Assembly (NCBI RefSeq): GCF_003610775.1
Contig: NZ_RAQO01000005.1
Span: 124,001-188,000 of the forward strand
Direction: 5' to 3'
Length of the DNA stretch: 64,000 nt
DNA from: Alginatibacterium sediminis
GTDB lineage: Bacteria; Pseudomonadota; Gammaproteobacteria; Enterobacterales; Celerinatantimonadaceae
The translations under genes were made by a program, and so were the position numbers. Positions within the stretch are counted from its first letter, which is position 1; each line of letters begins with the position of its first letter. The notes under the pieces are model-generated. The model saw only the letters and a list, made by a program, of their open reading frames with translations, was not told where the DNA came from and ran no database searches. Of this stretch, positions 27,437 through 36,458 are shown piece by piece.

Positions 27437-27830
27437 TGTTTATTCATCGCAAAACTCAAGCTTTAACGGATAGCTGAGTTACTCTTTTGGCATCCACGTA
27501 GTCAGCAAGTCATTCTATCTGCACGAAATAATTCCAGTGACCGAGCATACCCGCTAAGCCAATCCATCGTCGTTTGTCCACCATCGCATTAAGCTTGAGC
27601 TCAATTGCTTGGGGCAACTGTGTTTCGTGTTCAGCTGCTACGAAATCAGGTTTGAGTAAGCGTTATCTGTCCGGTGAAGTGAATAGCAGTGATTAACTTT
27701 GGGCTATCATTTTTCCGATCAAGCTACCTGGTCATTTCACTCTAATGGTTAAGCCAAGCGACCAATCATGAAAGGCCCAGTAACTAAAGCCATCACCACA
27801 AACTATGCTCTGGTAATTGATAACAGATAC
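27437..27830. other. spacer between sstT and the BMP-family importer
   Basis: No gene seen. A bulged inverted repeat (AACTC-A-AGCT with AGCT-GAGTT, 27453-27480) lies just past the sstT terminator without a clean U-run. The rest shows nothing. Confidence 0.4.
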
Positions 27831-27856
27831 AAAAAAGCCCCGAGAAATCGGGGCTT
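27831..27856 (-). terminator. intrinsic terminator of the BMP-family importer operon
   Basis: Nine-base stem AAGCCCCGA/TCGGGGCTT (27835-27843 with 27848-27856), loop GAAA on the plus strand, followed on the minus strand by a U-run (A-run 27831-27836 on plus). Confidence 0.88.
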
Positions 27857-27884
27857 GGTTTATTGATTCGTTAATCGTAAGCTT

Positions 27885-28850
27885 CTATTCGCGCTCTTTT
27901 GAGTACGGAACACCAATTGCTTTAGGAGCAACGGCTTTACCGATAAAGCCTGCGAGTAAGAAAACAGTAAGTACATATGGGACCGCTTCAATGGCTTGTA
28001 CGGGAATTTGGAACTCTCCAATACTAACCCCTTGCAAACGAATCGCCATAGAGTCTAAGAAGCCAAAGAGTAAACAGGCTCCCATCGCAGTCCAAGGTTT
28101 CCACTTACCGAAAATTAATGCGGCCAAAGCCATATAGCCCTTACCCGCACTCATATTCGGAATAAACTGAGCTGTTTGACCCACCGACAAATATACGCCG
28201 CCTAGGCCTACTAGGATGCCGCAAATTATGACAGCACTGTAGCGCATTTTTGCAACGGAGATACCCGCAGTATCAACTGCTGAAGGGGACTCTCCAACTG
28301 CTCGTAGGCGCAAGCCAAAGCGTGTTTTAAACAAAATATACCAGGCAATAGGCACAGCCGCAAAAGCGACATACTCAAGTAAAGAGTGTCCAGAAATAAG
28401 CTCAGAATAGAGTAGCCCAATTACTGGTACGTCCTGCAAGGCGTCTGCGCCAGGTAAATGAATCGGTGCAAAACGAGCATCGCCACTTAGCGCTGGCGTT
28501 TGGCCACCTTGTTTAAACCAGTGGCGACCTAAAGTCACGGTAAGTCCAACAGCTAAAATGTTGATTGCCATACCACTGACAACTTGGTCTCCACGGTGAG
28601 TAATCGTTGCAAAGCCGTGTAGTAGTGACATACAGACAGCAACTAAAACTCCTGCAATACAACCCAGCCAAGCTGAACCTGTTACATAAGCCACTGCTGC
28701 GCCAGCAAAAGCGGCAGCCAGTAGTTTGCCTTCAAGAGCAATGTTTACGATACCAGAGCGTTCGCAAAACATACCGGCTAAGGAAGCAAAAATGAGCGGG
28801 GTTGCAACGCGAATCGTCGCGTCCAACATCAAAATTAGTGTTTCGAACAT
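27885..28850 (-). CDS. ABC importer permease, nucleoside-type (BPD_transp_2)
   Basis: 321 residues, about 9-10 membrane segments, of the branched-chain/sugar/nucleoside permease family. FASLAGMFCERSGIVNIALEGK at the N-terminus and VGESPSAVDTAGI are typical of the second permease of BMP-linked importers (NupQ/YufQ type). Its start overlaps the stop of the upstream permease by one base. Works with the three genes upstream. Confidence 0.88.
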   Translation of the reverse strand: MFETLILMLDATIRVATPLIFASLAGMFCERSGIVNIALEGKLLAAAFAGAAVAYVTGSAWLGCIAGVLVAVCMSLLHGFATITHRGDQVVSGMAINILAVGLTVTLGRHWFKQGGQTPALSGDARFAPIHLPGADALQDVPVIGLLYSELISGHSLLEYVAFAAVPIAWYILFKTRFGLRLRAVGESPSAVDTAGISVAKMRYSAVIICGILVGLGGVYLSVGQTAQFIPNMSAGKGYMALAALIFGKWKPWTAMGACLLFGFLDSMAIRLQGVSIGEFQIPVQAIEAVPYVLTVFLLAGFIGKAVAPKAIGVPYSKERE

Positions 28851-29962
28851 TATGCAGCCTCCTCGTTAGTTTTCGCAAACAGCTTTAAGTAGGTGTTTTC
28901 TATACTAGGACGTAGCATGTGCTCTAAGGCACCACAGAATAGAATCACAAGGCCTTGCAGAACCACCACAATGTTTCGGTCCACGCCATACTCAAAGCTA
29001 AGCTCAGCGCCGCCTTGGTATAAGAAGCCAAATAACAAGCTGGCGAGTAGTACCCCAATTGGATGATTTCGTCCCATAAGCGCCACCGCGATACCGGTAA
29101 ACCCAAAACCTTCAACGAAATTAAGTTTGATTTGGTGCAGTTCACCTTGTAATACGTTGAGTGCAAAAAAGCCGGCTAACATACCAGAGACCAGCATGGT
29201 CAGACATACGATACGAACGTACTTGATACCTGCATACGTTGCCGCACTGGGGTTAGAACCAACAGAGCGAATCTCATAGCCCCAGCGAGTGTGCCAAATA
29301 AACAACCATACAAACACACAACAAACGAGTGCGAAGAAGAAGCTCAAGTTGAGTGGGCTTGCCGACATTTCATAGCCAAATAGAGCAAAAAACTCGTGCA
29401 TTTTGGGCAGCCAACTGCCTACAGCAAATACGCGACTTTCGGTGGCCATGGTGTTCTCTGGCTTTAGAACTTCTACCAACAGATAGGCCATCAATGATGC
29501 GGCGATAAAGTTGAACATGATCGTAGTAATAACAATGTGTGAGCCGCGCTTAGCTTGCAAGTAGGCTGGAATGAACGCCCATGCAGCACCAAAGACACCA
29601 CCGACAACAATTGCTACGGGAAAAACTATATACCAAGGTGCAAATTCACCAAGGGTTAAGCAGACTAAACCTACACCTAAACCACCGATGTAAGCTTGAC
29701 CCTCACCACCAATGTTAAATAGACCCGCATGAAATGCGACTGCAACCGCAAGGCCGGTGAATATGAAGCCGGTTGTGTAGTACAAGGTATATCCGATACC
29801 TTCAGCATAACCAAATGCGCCTTGCCACATTACTTTTGCAGCGTCGATAGGGCTGATATCAATGTAAATGAAGAGTAGGGCCGAAACTAAAAATGCGAGC
29901 AATACGTTAATTGCTGGCAGTAAGGCGACCGTTACCCACGCTGGAACGCGAGCTTGACTCAT
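28850..29962 (-). CDS. ABC importer permease, nucleoside-type (BPD_transp_2)
   Basis: 370 residues with about 10 membrane segments; first permease of a BMP-linked importer (NupP/YufP type). Signatures are GLFNIGGEGQAYIGGLG and VGSNPSAATYAGI. Overlaps the upstream ATPase gene by 4 bases and touches the downstream permease, so the three are co-translated. Confidence 0.88.
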   Translation of the reverse strand: MSQARVPAWVTVALLPAINVLLAFLVSALLFIYIDISPIDAAKVMWQGAFGYAEGIGYTLYYTTGFIFTGLAVAVAFHAGLFNIGGEGQAYIGGLGVGLVCLTLGEFAPWYIVFPVAIVVGGVFGAAWAFIPAYLQAKRGSHIVITTIMFNFIAASLMAYLLVEVLKPENTMATESRVFAVGSWLPKMHEFFALFGYEMSASPLNLSFFFALVCCVFVWLFIWHTRWGYEIRSVGSNPSAATYAGIKYVRIVCLTMLVSGMLAGFFALNVLQGELHQIKLNFVEGFGFTGIAVALMGRNHPIGVLLASLLFGFLYQGGAELSFEYGVDRNIVVVLQGLVILFCGALEHMLRPSIENTYLKLFAKTNEEAA

Positions 29963-31530
29963 GATTGCTCTCCTTGCGGTTTAGCGCCTTTTTTCAAGTG
30001 CTCTGGCATAATATTTGCCATCATTAATCCAAGTATTTGTTCGTTTGCATCATCGCTGTTAACTTCGCCAACAACGGCGCCATCAAAGAGTACGATGATT
30101 CTATCCGCAAGATTCATAATCTCGTCAAGTTCAACCGATACCAGCAGTACTGCCTTACCGGCGTCTCTAGAGCTAATTACCTGCTGGTGAATGTACTCGA
30201 TGGCGCCAATATCTACGCCTCGAGTTGGTTGCCCAACTAATAGCACATCTGGGTCTTGTTCCATTTCGCGAGCGATGACCAATTTTTGTTGGTTACCACC
30301 AGAGAAATTAGCGGTTTTAAGGGTTGGATCAGCTGGGCGTACATCCCATTTATCCATATTGGTTTGGCAGCTTTGATTGATCGCTTTTTTGTCTTGGAGT
30401 AAGCCTTTGTTGTACATCGGTAATTGGTGATAACCCATGATGTAAGCTTCTTGAGCTTCAAACTTGTTAATCAGTCCCATCTTATGACGATCTTCTGGGA
30501 TATGACCTACACCCATTGCGCGCACTAATTGCGGATCGCTAGGATTAGCAGCTGAAATGGTATTGTTATTGAGAACAATCTCACCGGATGTCGGTTTGAT
30601 TATGCCGCCGAGCAAGCTTAAGAGCTCAGACTGTCCATTACCGGATACGCCAGCAATACCGACGATTTCACCTGAACGTACAGAGAAGGACATTTTTTTG
30701 ACCCGCTCAACACCGCTGCTATCCACATAACACAGATCTTTAACTTCAATTAGAGACTGTTTGGGAGCCGCTTGGCCGCGATCAACTTTTAGCAATACTT
30801 TACGGCCAACCATCATTTCAGCTAGATGTTCTTGGCTGGTATCTTTGGTCGCTACGTGTCCCACCATTGCACCTTGTCGCATCACACTGACATTGTCGGT
30901 GACGGCTAACACTTCGCGCAATTTGTGAGTGATGATCATAATCGTGGTTCCCTGCGCGCGCAGTTTATCCAAGATTTTAAATAAGTGGTCTGCTTCCTGT
31001 GGAGTCAAAACTCCGGTTGGTTCATCAAGAATTAGAATCTTCGCACCGCGATAAAGAGCCTTAAGGATCTCTACTCGTTGCTGTAAGCCTACTGGAAGTT
31101 CGCCGACGATTGCATCAACAGGTACTTCTAGGCCATAGCTGGTGGCTAATTCTTCCAACTTTAGTTTAGCACTGGCCAAGCTTTCATTAAGCTTCCATCC
31201 ATCTTCGGCGCCCAGAACAACATTCTCAAGAACCGTGAAGGTCTCTACTAACATGAAATGCTGATGCACCATACCGACACCGGATGCAATCGCGTCTTGC
31301 GAGCTCGAGGGTAGAAATGGTTTGCCGTCAATCATCATCGAGCCTTTATCGGCTTTATAAAAACCGTAAATAATGCTCATCAATGTTGATTTACCTGCAC
31401 CATTTTCACCAATGATGCCGTGGATTGTGCCTTTGGGTACTTGTAAACTGATATCTCGATTGGCATGTACTGCGCCAAACTTTTTATCAATATGACTCAG
31501 TTCAATGGCGTAAGCTTGTTCTTGACTCAC
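29959..31530 (-). CDS. ABC importer ATPase, double-domain nucleoside type
   Basis: 523-residue ATPase with two ABC modules in one chain, as in RbsA/NupO-type importers. First module: GENGAGKST, ILDEPTGVLTPQE, MIITHKL. Second: degenerate GVSGNGQSE in place of Walker A and LLVGQPTRGVD as Walker B, both normal for the family; signature FSGGNQQKL is intact. Nucleoside importers of the BMP class use this ATPase. It lies 72 bases after the binding-protein gene, behind a terminator-like hairpin. Confidence 0.9.
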   Translation of the reverse strand: MSQEQAYAIELSHIDKKFGAVHANRDISLQVPKGTIHGIIGENGAGKSTLMSIIYGFYKADKGSMMIDGKPFLPSSSQDAIASGVGMVHQHFMLVETFTVLENVVLGAEDGWKLNESLASAKLKLEELATSYGLEVPVDAIVGELPVGLQQRVEILKALYRGAKILILDEPTGVLTPQEADHLFKILDKLRAQGTTIMIITHKLREVLAVTDNVSVMRQGAMVGHVATKDTSQEHLAEMMVGRKVLLKVDRGQAAPKQSLIEVKDLCYVDSSGVERVKKMSFSVRSGEIVGIAGVSGNGQSELLSLLGGIIKPTSGEIVLNNNTISAANPSDPQLVRAMGVGHIPEDRHKMGLINKFEAQEAYIMGYHQLPMYNKGLLQDKKAINQSCQTNMDKWDVRPADPTLKTANFSGGNQQKLVIAREMEQDPDVLLVGQPTRGVDIGAIEYIHQQVISSRDAGKAVLLVSVELDEIMNLADRIIVLFDGAVVGEVNSDDANEQILGLMMANIMPEHLKKGAKPQGEQS

Positions 31531-31555
31531 TTGAAATTCCTAGTCCATAAAAAGC

Positions 31556-31590
31556 AAAAACCCAATATTCAGCACTAGCCGAATATTGGG
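31556..31590 (-). terminator. terminator-like hairpin between binding protein and ATPase genes
   Basis: Ten-base perfect stem CCCAATATTC/GAATATTGGG (31561-31570 with 31581-31590), 10-base loop, followed on the minus strand by UUUUU. It starts 12 bases after the binding-protein stop, inside the operon. Confidence 0.75.
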
Positions 31591-31602
31591 TAAAGTAACT
31601 AA

Positions 31603-32601
31603 TTAAAAGTTACAGGTGTTATCTGACATATAGTCATGTACTGAGATCTTACCAGCGATGATGTCGGCTTTTAAGCCTTCAACATAAGCTTTCATATCTT
31701 CAGAAATCAACGAAGCATTGTGCTCATCAAGAGCCCAATCAACCGCATTTTCTTTAAGACCTAAAACCTTAATACCTGGTTGCCATTCACCATTCATGCC
31801 TTCTTCCCAAGTTCCGTATGCAGCAACACCTACGCGCTTAACCATAGAGGTAAGCATAGTGCCTGGCTGAACGAAGTTTTGGTTTGAGTCGACACCAATA
31901 GCGTAGTTACCAGCATCTTTCGCTGCTTGATAAACACCTAGGCCTGTTCCGCCAGCAGCTGCATAAATGATATCCGCACCTTGAGAGAACTGAGATTTAG
32001 CAAGCTCAGAACCTTTAGCCGGATCGGCGAACGCTGAAGGCGTAGAACCGGTCATGTTTTGGATGTATTTGATATCAGGATTTGCAAACTTCGCACCTTG
32101 CTCGTAACCACAAGCAAATTTACGAATGAGTGGGATATCCATACCACCAACAAAACCTACCGTGGCAGTTTTTGATGTTTTAGCAGCCAATGCACCAACC
32201 AAGAATGATCCTTCATGCTCTTGGAAAACAATAGACTGTACGTTTGGCTTGTCTACTACCATATCGATGATAGTGAACTGTGTGTCTGGAAATTCAGCGG
32301 CTACTTTTTCAACTGCAGAAGCAAAGTTGAAACCAACCGCTACAATTGGTGTAAATCCGCGGCTAGCTAAGCGACGAAGACCTTGTTCGCGCTGCGCTTC
32401 ATTCTGAGGTTCAAATTCACGAACTTGAACGCCTTTGTCTTTGTTAAAAACTTCAACGCCGTTGCGAAATACAGCTTCATTGAAAGATTTGTCGAATTTA
32501 CCGGCAGTATCATAGACAACCGCTGGTTTTGCTGCAGCTAATGCTGCAAATGATGAGACAGCTAGAGCAACTGCTGACAAAGTAGTTACGAGTTTTTTCA
32601 C
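31603..32601 (-). CDS. BMP-family binding protein (nucleoside-like ABC importer)
   Basis: Periplasmic binding protein of the basic membrane protein (PnrA/BMP) family, 332 residues. I start it at the GTG at 32601: GGGAG lies 8 bases upstream and the product begins with a good signal peptide (MKKLVTTLSAVALAVSS to LAAAKP); the longer frame to 32715 puts 38 unlikely residues in front. Core features are VYDTAGKFDKSFNEAVFRNG, VGFNFASAVEKVA, FVGGMDIPLIRKFACGYEQGAKF and GVDSNQNF. There is no lipobox Cys. Family members bind purine nucleosides; some bind other ligands, so the cargo is probable rather than certain. Confidence 0.88.
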   Translation of the reverse strand: MKKLVTTLSAVALAVSSFAALAAAKPAVVYDTAGKFDKSFNEAVFRNGVEVFNKDKGVQVREFEPQNEAQREQGLRRLASRGFTPIVAVGFNFASAVEKVAAEFPDTQFTIIDMVVDKPNVQSIVFQEHEGSFLVGALAAKTSKTATVGFVGGMDIPLIRKFACGYEQGAKFANPDIKYIQNMTGSTPSAFADPAKGSELAKSQFSQGADIIYAAAGGTGLGVYQAAKDAGNYAIGVDSNQNFVQPGTMLTSMVKRVGVAAYGTWEEGMNGEWQPGIKVLGLKENAVDWALDEHNASLISEDMKAYVEGLKADIIAGKISVHDYMSDNTCNF

Positions 32602-33085
32602 ATTGTTCTCCCTGTGTGTTAACCCAAAAATGTTTTGTTTACGATAAACCCTATAATCATAGCCGAAAAAGGCAAACACAAGAAGCGTCGGCTTTTCCAG
32701 ATTCTGCGGTTTCAAGGGATTTTGTTTGGTTTATCGCCGCTTTCATAGTCTATTCCGCTCATGCTGTTATTTGCCAACACGTCGATAACGAAATCAGCGT
32801 AAATTTAAACCTTAGAACTAAGAAAATAAAGCGCTTGTTCTGAGTATGAGCTACGTAAACAGGGTTTAAGTCAAAAAATTGTGAGATATATGCCTGAAAG
32901 AGTAGTTGGTGCTCGTTTTATAGACAATGGATGGTGTCGGAATCGCTACAAAAACATGACCAAACGGTCAGAAAGTGGTTAATTGTTCTGCTGAGGGGGA
33001 ATAATCGGTATTAATGTCTAAAGTTTTAAAATAGTTAGCGAGATCTCAATTTCGATGGTTAAAAAATATACAAATTGTGTGTTGC
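32602..33085. other. spacer upstream of the BMP operon
   Basis: No gene recognised. It should hold the BMP-operon promoter (minus strand) and includes the perfect inverted repeat at 32957-32970. Confidence 0.45.
32957..32970. promoter_or_regulatory. inverted repeat TGACC-N4-GGTCA upstream of the BMP operon
   Basis: Perfect 5-base arms around AAAC (32957-32961, 32966-32970), a form typical of TetR-family operators. It lies about 360 bases upstream of the BMP gene; no TetR gene is nearby. Confidence 0.35.
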
Positions 33086-33117
33086 GAAAAAGGCAATGTC
33101 GTCAAACATTGCCTTTT
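33086..33117 (-). terminator. intrinsic terminator of the porin gene
   Basis: Twelve-base stem AAAAGGCAATGT/ACATTGCCTTTT (33088-33099 with 33106-33117), 6-base loop, U-rich 3' side on the minus strand; 24 bases past the porin stop. Confidence 0.85.
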
Positions 33118-33140
33118 AACAAATTTATTCAAATTTGAAT

Positions 33141-33881
33141 TTAGAACTTCATGTTCACACCAAGCTTAACTTGGTGGTCAGCTTTGGCTTTGGTGCCGTC
33201 ATAGTTAGTGCTGTCTAGGTTTTTGTCTGAATACTGAATATAAGGTTCGTAGTTGTTCAGATTCGTCAAAAATACTTTGTATTCCAAGCTATTGTTTCGC
33301 TTACGATCAGATACGTTACCTGGGGCAACTTTGTCGGATTTAATGTCTTGATAAACATAATTTACTGAGGCGCCAAACATATCGCCTTTCCAACCTAAAG
33401 TGATGTCTGCGCGGTTTGTATTGATATCCCCAAAATTGGCATTGGTTATCGCATTGTCGTTTTTAGTGCTGTCATAACGATAACGAGCAGCTGTAAACAC
33501 ACCGTTATCAAAGTTATAACCCGCTTTTAAACCAGCTTTACTGGTATTGGTTTGGTTAATATTGTTTTGCGTATACTCAACCCGTGGTTGCACATAAGCG
33601 TTACCAAAGGCGTAGGTATAATCAATACCAATAGTGCCTTCGTGTAGACTTTTGTTTTGTTGTGCTTCAGAGTATTCTTTGCCACCAAGGCGAGTTTTGC
33701 CTTCTACATCAAAGCCGAATTTTCCTACTTCAGTATCAAACTCATAGCCGCCTTTTAGCGCTCCAAGCGTTTGAGAATCGTTGTTGAATTCTACAGCTGC
33801 GCCAGCACGGATAGCATTGGCAGACGCGACACCAGATGTCATAGCCAAAGCCAATACTGAAATTGTAACAATTTTTTTCAT
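33141..33881 (-). CDS. small outer-membrane porin, KdgM/OmpG-like
   Basis: 246 residues: signal peptide ending ASA-NA (about residue 22), then alternating amphipathic strands rich in Tyr, Asn and Gly with short turns, ending in Phe (KLGVNMKF), the mark recognised by the outer-membrane assembly machinery. Size and strand pattern (about 12-14 strands) fit monomeric oligosaccharide porins such as KdgM. Phrases such as ADITLGWKGDMFGASVNYVYQ are typical beta-hairpins. Substrate unknown. It is divergent from a LysR-type gene that may control it. Confidence 0.75.
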   Translation of the reverse strand: MKKIVTISVLALAMTSGVASANAIRAGAAVEFNNDSQTLGALKGGYEFDTEVGKFGFDVEGKTRLGGKEYSEAQQNKSLHEGTIGIDYTYAFGNAYVQPRVEYTQNNINQTNTSKAGLKAGYNFDNGVFTAARYRYDSTKNDNAITNANFGDINTNRADITLGWKGDMFGASVNYVYQDIKSDKVAPGNVSDRKRNNSLEYKVFLTNLNNYEPYIQYSDKNLDSTNYDGTKAKADHQVKLGVNMKF

Positions 33882-34039
33882 TTTAAAGCCTTTAATCGGA
33901 ATAAAGTAAACACGTCCCTGCGCGTTTACGAGCTCGATCGCACTCGCTATGTATTTCCGTTGTGGTTATGATGTTGCAAACTAATTTTTGGCTCAAATCA
34001 CATTGTGTTCGACTTTCGAGACACTGTTGGAGGTTGCAT

Positions 34040-34921
34040 TTGTCGAGTTTTGATCAGCAAGCTGTCGAGGCTTTTGTTTTAACCGAAAAGCTTGGCAGTA
34101 TTTCGGCAGCAGCTAAAAGCATGGGAAAAAATAGGGCGCAATTGAGTCAATGGATTGCTAACTTAGAAATTGACTGGAATGTAGAATTGTTTAGCCGAAC
34201 GGGTCACAAGCCAAGTTTGACTGAAGCCGGGCGACGTCTACTACCGATGTGCCAGCAGCTACTTGAGCAACAACAGCTAATCGCCAAGCAAGTTGCGTTG
34301 GTTGGTGACAGCGAACAAATCCATTTACGTCTTGGAGTTAGCGTATATCTGGCCAGCTCCGAGATTGCCCTGGTCGTTAGTCGTTTCCACGCCGCTTTCC
34401 CTAACGTTGATTTGGAAATTGTTCAGCGACGCGATGAACAGCTGCTTAACTGGGATCAAGACCTTGAACTCGATTTAACTCTGTGTATTTATCGTGACCA
34501 GTACCCAGCGAATGCTATCGTCACTCCAATCACCAAAATAAATATAGTTGCCGTATGCTACAAAAATCATCCTTTAGCGAATGCATGCGCAACCAACACC
34601 GAACAAGTATTAGCCCATACCTGGATTACCTTACGTTCTCACTCCAAGGTGCCGTTATGGGAGCCAGAGTTTATTCAGCGTCAGATACAAGTTGAAGAGC
34701 AGGCGCTAGCCATTGAGCTGTGCAAGTCAGGGCTGGGAGTTTTATCTGCAGAGCAAAGCCAAGTTCAGCCTTATCTGGATTCGGGAGAATTGCTGATCAT
34801 CGACCACGAGCAAGCAACAATTACTGAAAGTCTCGGTGTCGTCGTTGCCAAAACAAAGACCAAAAGTGAACAACTTAATCAACTTATTAAGATCATTCAG
34901 TCAGTGTTTCCCTCGTCGTAA
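34040..34921 (+). CDS. LysR-family transcriptional regulator
   Basis: 293 residues if started at TTG 34040, which has GGAGG 6 bases upstream and puts the helix-turn-helix (LGSISAAAKSMGKNRAQLSQWIANLE) at the usual distance from the N-terminus; an ATG further up (33962 region) gives 26 extra residues atypical of the family. The effector domain follows from about residue 90. It is divergent from the porin gene and 35 bases ahead of the CreA-like gene, so either could be its target. Confidence 0.85.
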   Translation: MSSFDQQAVEAFVLTEKLGSISAAAKSMGKNRAQLSQWIANLEIDWNVELFSRTGHKPSLTEAGRRLLPMCQQLLEQQQLIAKQVALVGDSEQIHLRLGVSVYLASSEIALVVSRFHAAFPNVDLEIVQRRDEQLLNWDQDLELDLTLCIYRDQYPANAIVTPITKINIVAVCYKNHPLANACATNTEQVLAHTWITLRSHSKVPLWEPEFIQRQIQVEEQALAIELCKSGLGVLSAEQSQVQPYLDSGELLIIDHEQATITESLGVVVAKTKTKSEQLNQLIKIIQSVFPSS

Positions 34922-34956
34922 ATGAAGCGAAAACTGAACTAGTATAAGGAAATAAA

Positions 34957-35442
34957 GTGCATATTAAACCAAGTTTAAAATGGATGGCCCTCGCAGTTTG
35001 TGTAAGTGTTTTAAGTGCTTGTGATGGCGGTGAAGTAGGCAGTGTTTCGCTAGGCATGTTCACCACCAAAGATATAAAAATAGAAGTCTTAGTGGATCCA
35101 ATTATAACTGGAGTTACTTGTCATATTAGCCACGTGGATGCCGATTTAGATTTCTCGGACCCATCAGATATGGGAATTGCTTGTCGGCAAGCTGGACCGA
35201 TTACCAGCGCGATGATCGCTCAAATAGATAAGTCTAAGTCGGGTGAGATTGTGTTTAAAAAATCGAAGAGTATTTTGTTTAAAAGTTTGAAATTACGTCG
35301 TGTTTTTGACCCCCAATCGCAAACTATTATGTATGTCAGCTATAGTACCAAAGAGCTACAAGGTAGCTTTAAGCATTCGCTAAGTACGGTCCCTTTGTGG
35401 GGAACCCAAGCTTGGCAGGCCCCAGTGGCTAGTAGTAACTAA
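34957..35442 (+). CDS. creA: CreA-family protein, predicted lipoprotein
   Basis: 161 residues starting at GTG 34957 (AAGGAA 5 bases upstream). Recognised as CreA family: GSVSLGMFTTKDIKIEVLVDP, GVTCHISHVDA, GIACRQAGPI, GEIVFKKSKSILFKSLKLRRVFDPQ and YSTKELQGSFKHSLSTVPL, all in the order of E. coli CreA (157 residues). Two cysteines of the domain (in VTCHIS and IACRQ) may form a disulfide. Unlike E. coli CreA, the signal peptide ends in a lipobox (LSAC-DGG, Cys near residue 22), so it is probably lipid-anchored. The molecular function of CreA is not known to me. Confidence 0.85.
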   Translation: MHIKPSLKWMALAVCVSVLSACDGGEVGSVSLGMFTTKDIKIEVLVDPIITGVTCHISHVDADLDFSDPSDMGIACRQAGPITSAMIAQIDKSKSGEIVFKKSKSILFKSLKLRRVFDPQSQTIMYVSYSTKELQGSFKHSLSTVPLWGTQAWQAPVASSN

Positions 35443-35491
35443 AATTACTAAGCTCTCAAGCACCAAAACCTTGAGTCATGAGCTGCTAGCT

Positions 35492-36364
35492 TTAGTTGCT
35501 GGGTCTTTTTCTGAAATCTCTCGGACTTGTTCCTGTTTGCTGGCGAAATACTCGCGAGAAGTAATTGCTCTCACTAAAACCGCAGCGCTGAGCGATCTGG
35601 TTCATACTCGGTTGTGATGGGTCATGGAGTAATGCTTTGGCTTTTTCTACTCGCTGTTCAATGAGATAGAGCGCTGGGCTTGTATCAAGGTAGCGCCTAA
35701 ATAGCCGTTCAAGTTGCCTTGTGCTTAGAAAGGCGGCTTTTGCAATATCGGTGCTACGCAATTGAGTTTGAGCTAACTGCTGTTCAATAAAACTTAAAGC
35801 TCGGGCTAAAGAAATAGTAGCGCCTTGTTGGGCGTGATTGTGCTGTTGATATTCGCGCGCCAAAATCACCACCAGTTGACGTAACTGTGACAAAACTACA
35901 GTCTCAAACCCTATTTCTGCATGTTGATACTCATGCTCAATTCCGAGTAGTAGACGATGGACTTCGTCGAGACGATCTTGGCTCAAGTTTAAACGCGGTA
36001 AGGCATCACTATGCTTGCGCGCAATCGGCTCCAAGGTAAACAAAGCTTGATAACCCGCCAGCAAACGCAGCTGAGTTGTTTCAAAACATGGAGTTTCACC
36101 TTCAAACATCAAATTAAAAATTTTTAGGTTTTGAGCACTGCTAAATCCATGTGCAATGTGGCCATTGATCACAAATACATCGCCAGCTTGGATAGTGTCG
36201 GTAAAATCGCCAACCTGATGCCTAGCACTACCTTCTAAAACAATTACCAGTTCGGAAAAATCATGCTGATGCAGCGCAAAAGCGCGATCGTGGAACGCTG
36301 GCTGTATGCAAAACTGCAATTGTGGGTGGCGTTGATGAGAGCTAAGTCGATAAGTTTTATTCAT
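35492..36364 (-). CDS. AraC-family transcriptional regulator
   Basis: 290 residues: N-terminal cupin sensor domain (HQHDFSELVIVLEGSARHQVG, about 33-55) and C-terminal double helix-turn-helix (about 190-288; RSTDIAKAAFLSTRQLERLFRRY and MNQIAQRCGFSESNYFSRVFRQQTGTSPRDFRK). Architecture is that of RhaS/RhaR-like sugar regulators. It is divergent from the GH3 glucosidase gene with a 94-base shared spacer, so that gene is its likely target; the inducer is unknown. Confidence 0.9.
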   Translation of the reverse strand: MNKTYRLSSHQRHPQLQFCIQPAFHDRAFALHQHDFSELVIVLEGSARHQVGDFTDTIQAGDVFVINGHIAHGFSSAQNLKIFNLMFEGETPCFETTQLRLLAGYQALFTLEPIARKHSDALPRLNLSQDRLDEVHRLLLGIEHEYQHAEIGFETVVLSQLRQLVVILAREYQQHNHAQQGATISLARALSFIEQQLAQTQLRSTDIAKAAFLSTRQLERLFRRYLDTSPALYLIEQRVEKAKALLHDPSQPSMNQIAQRCGFSESNYFSRVFRQQTGTSPRDFRKRPSN

Positions 36365-36458
36365 GTCGTAATAATGCTAATAATTGTCGGTATTTGCAAG
36401 GTGAATTGAGCATTCTAGGTTTACAGTTAAGACAACTTTAGAAAATGAGATCATCAGT

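Noticed and set aside
32616-32843. Plus-strand open frame opposite the BMP gene start
   Set aside because: Lies over the BMP leader and signal region, shows no coding features, and is explained by the opposite strand.
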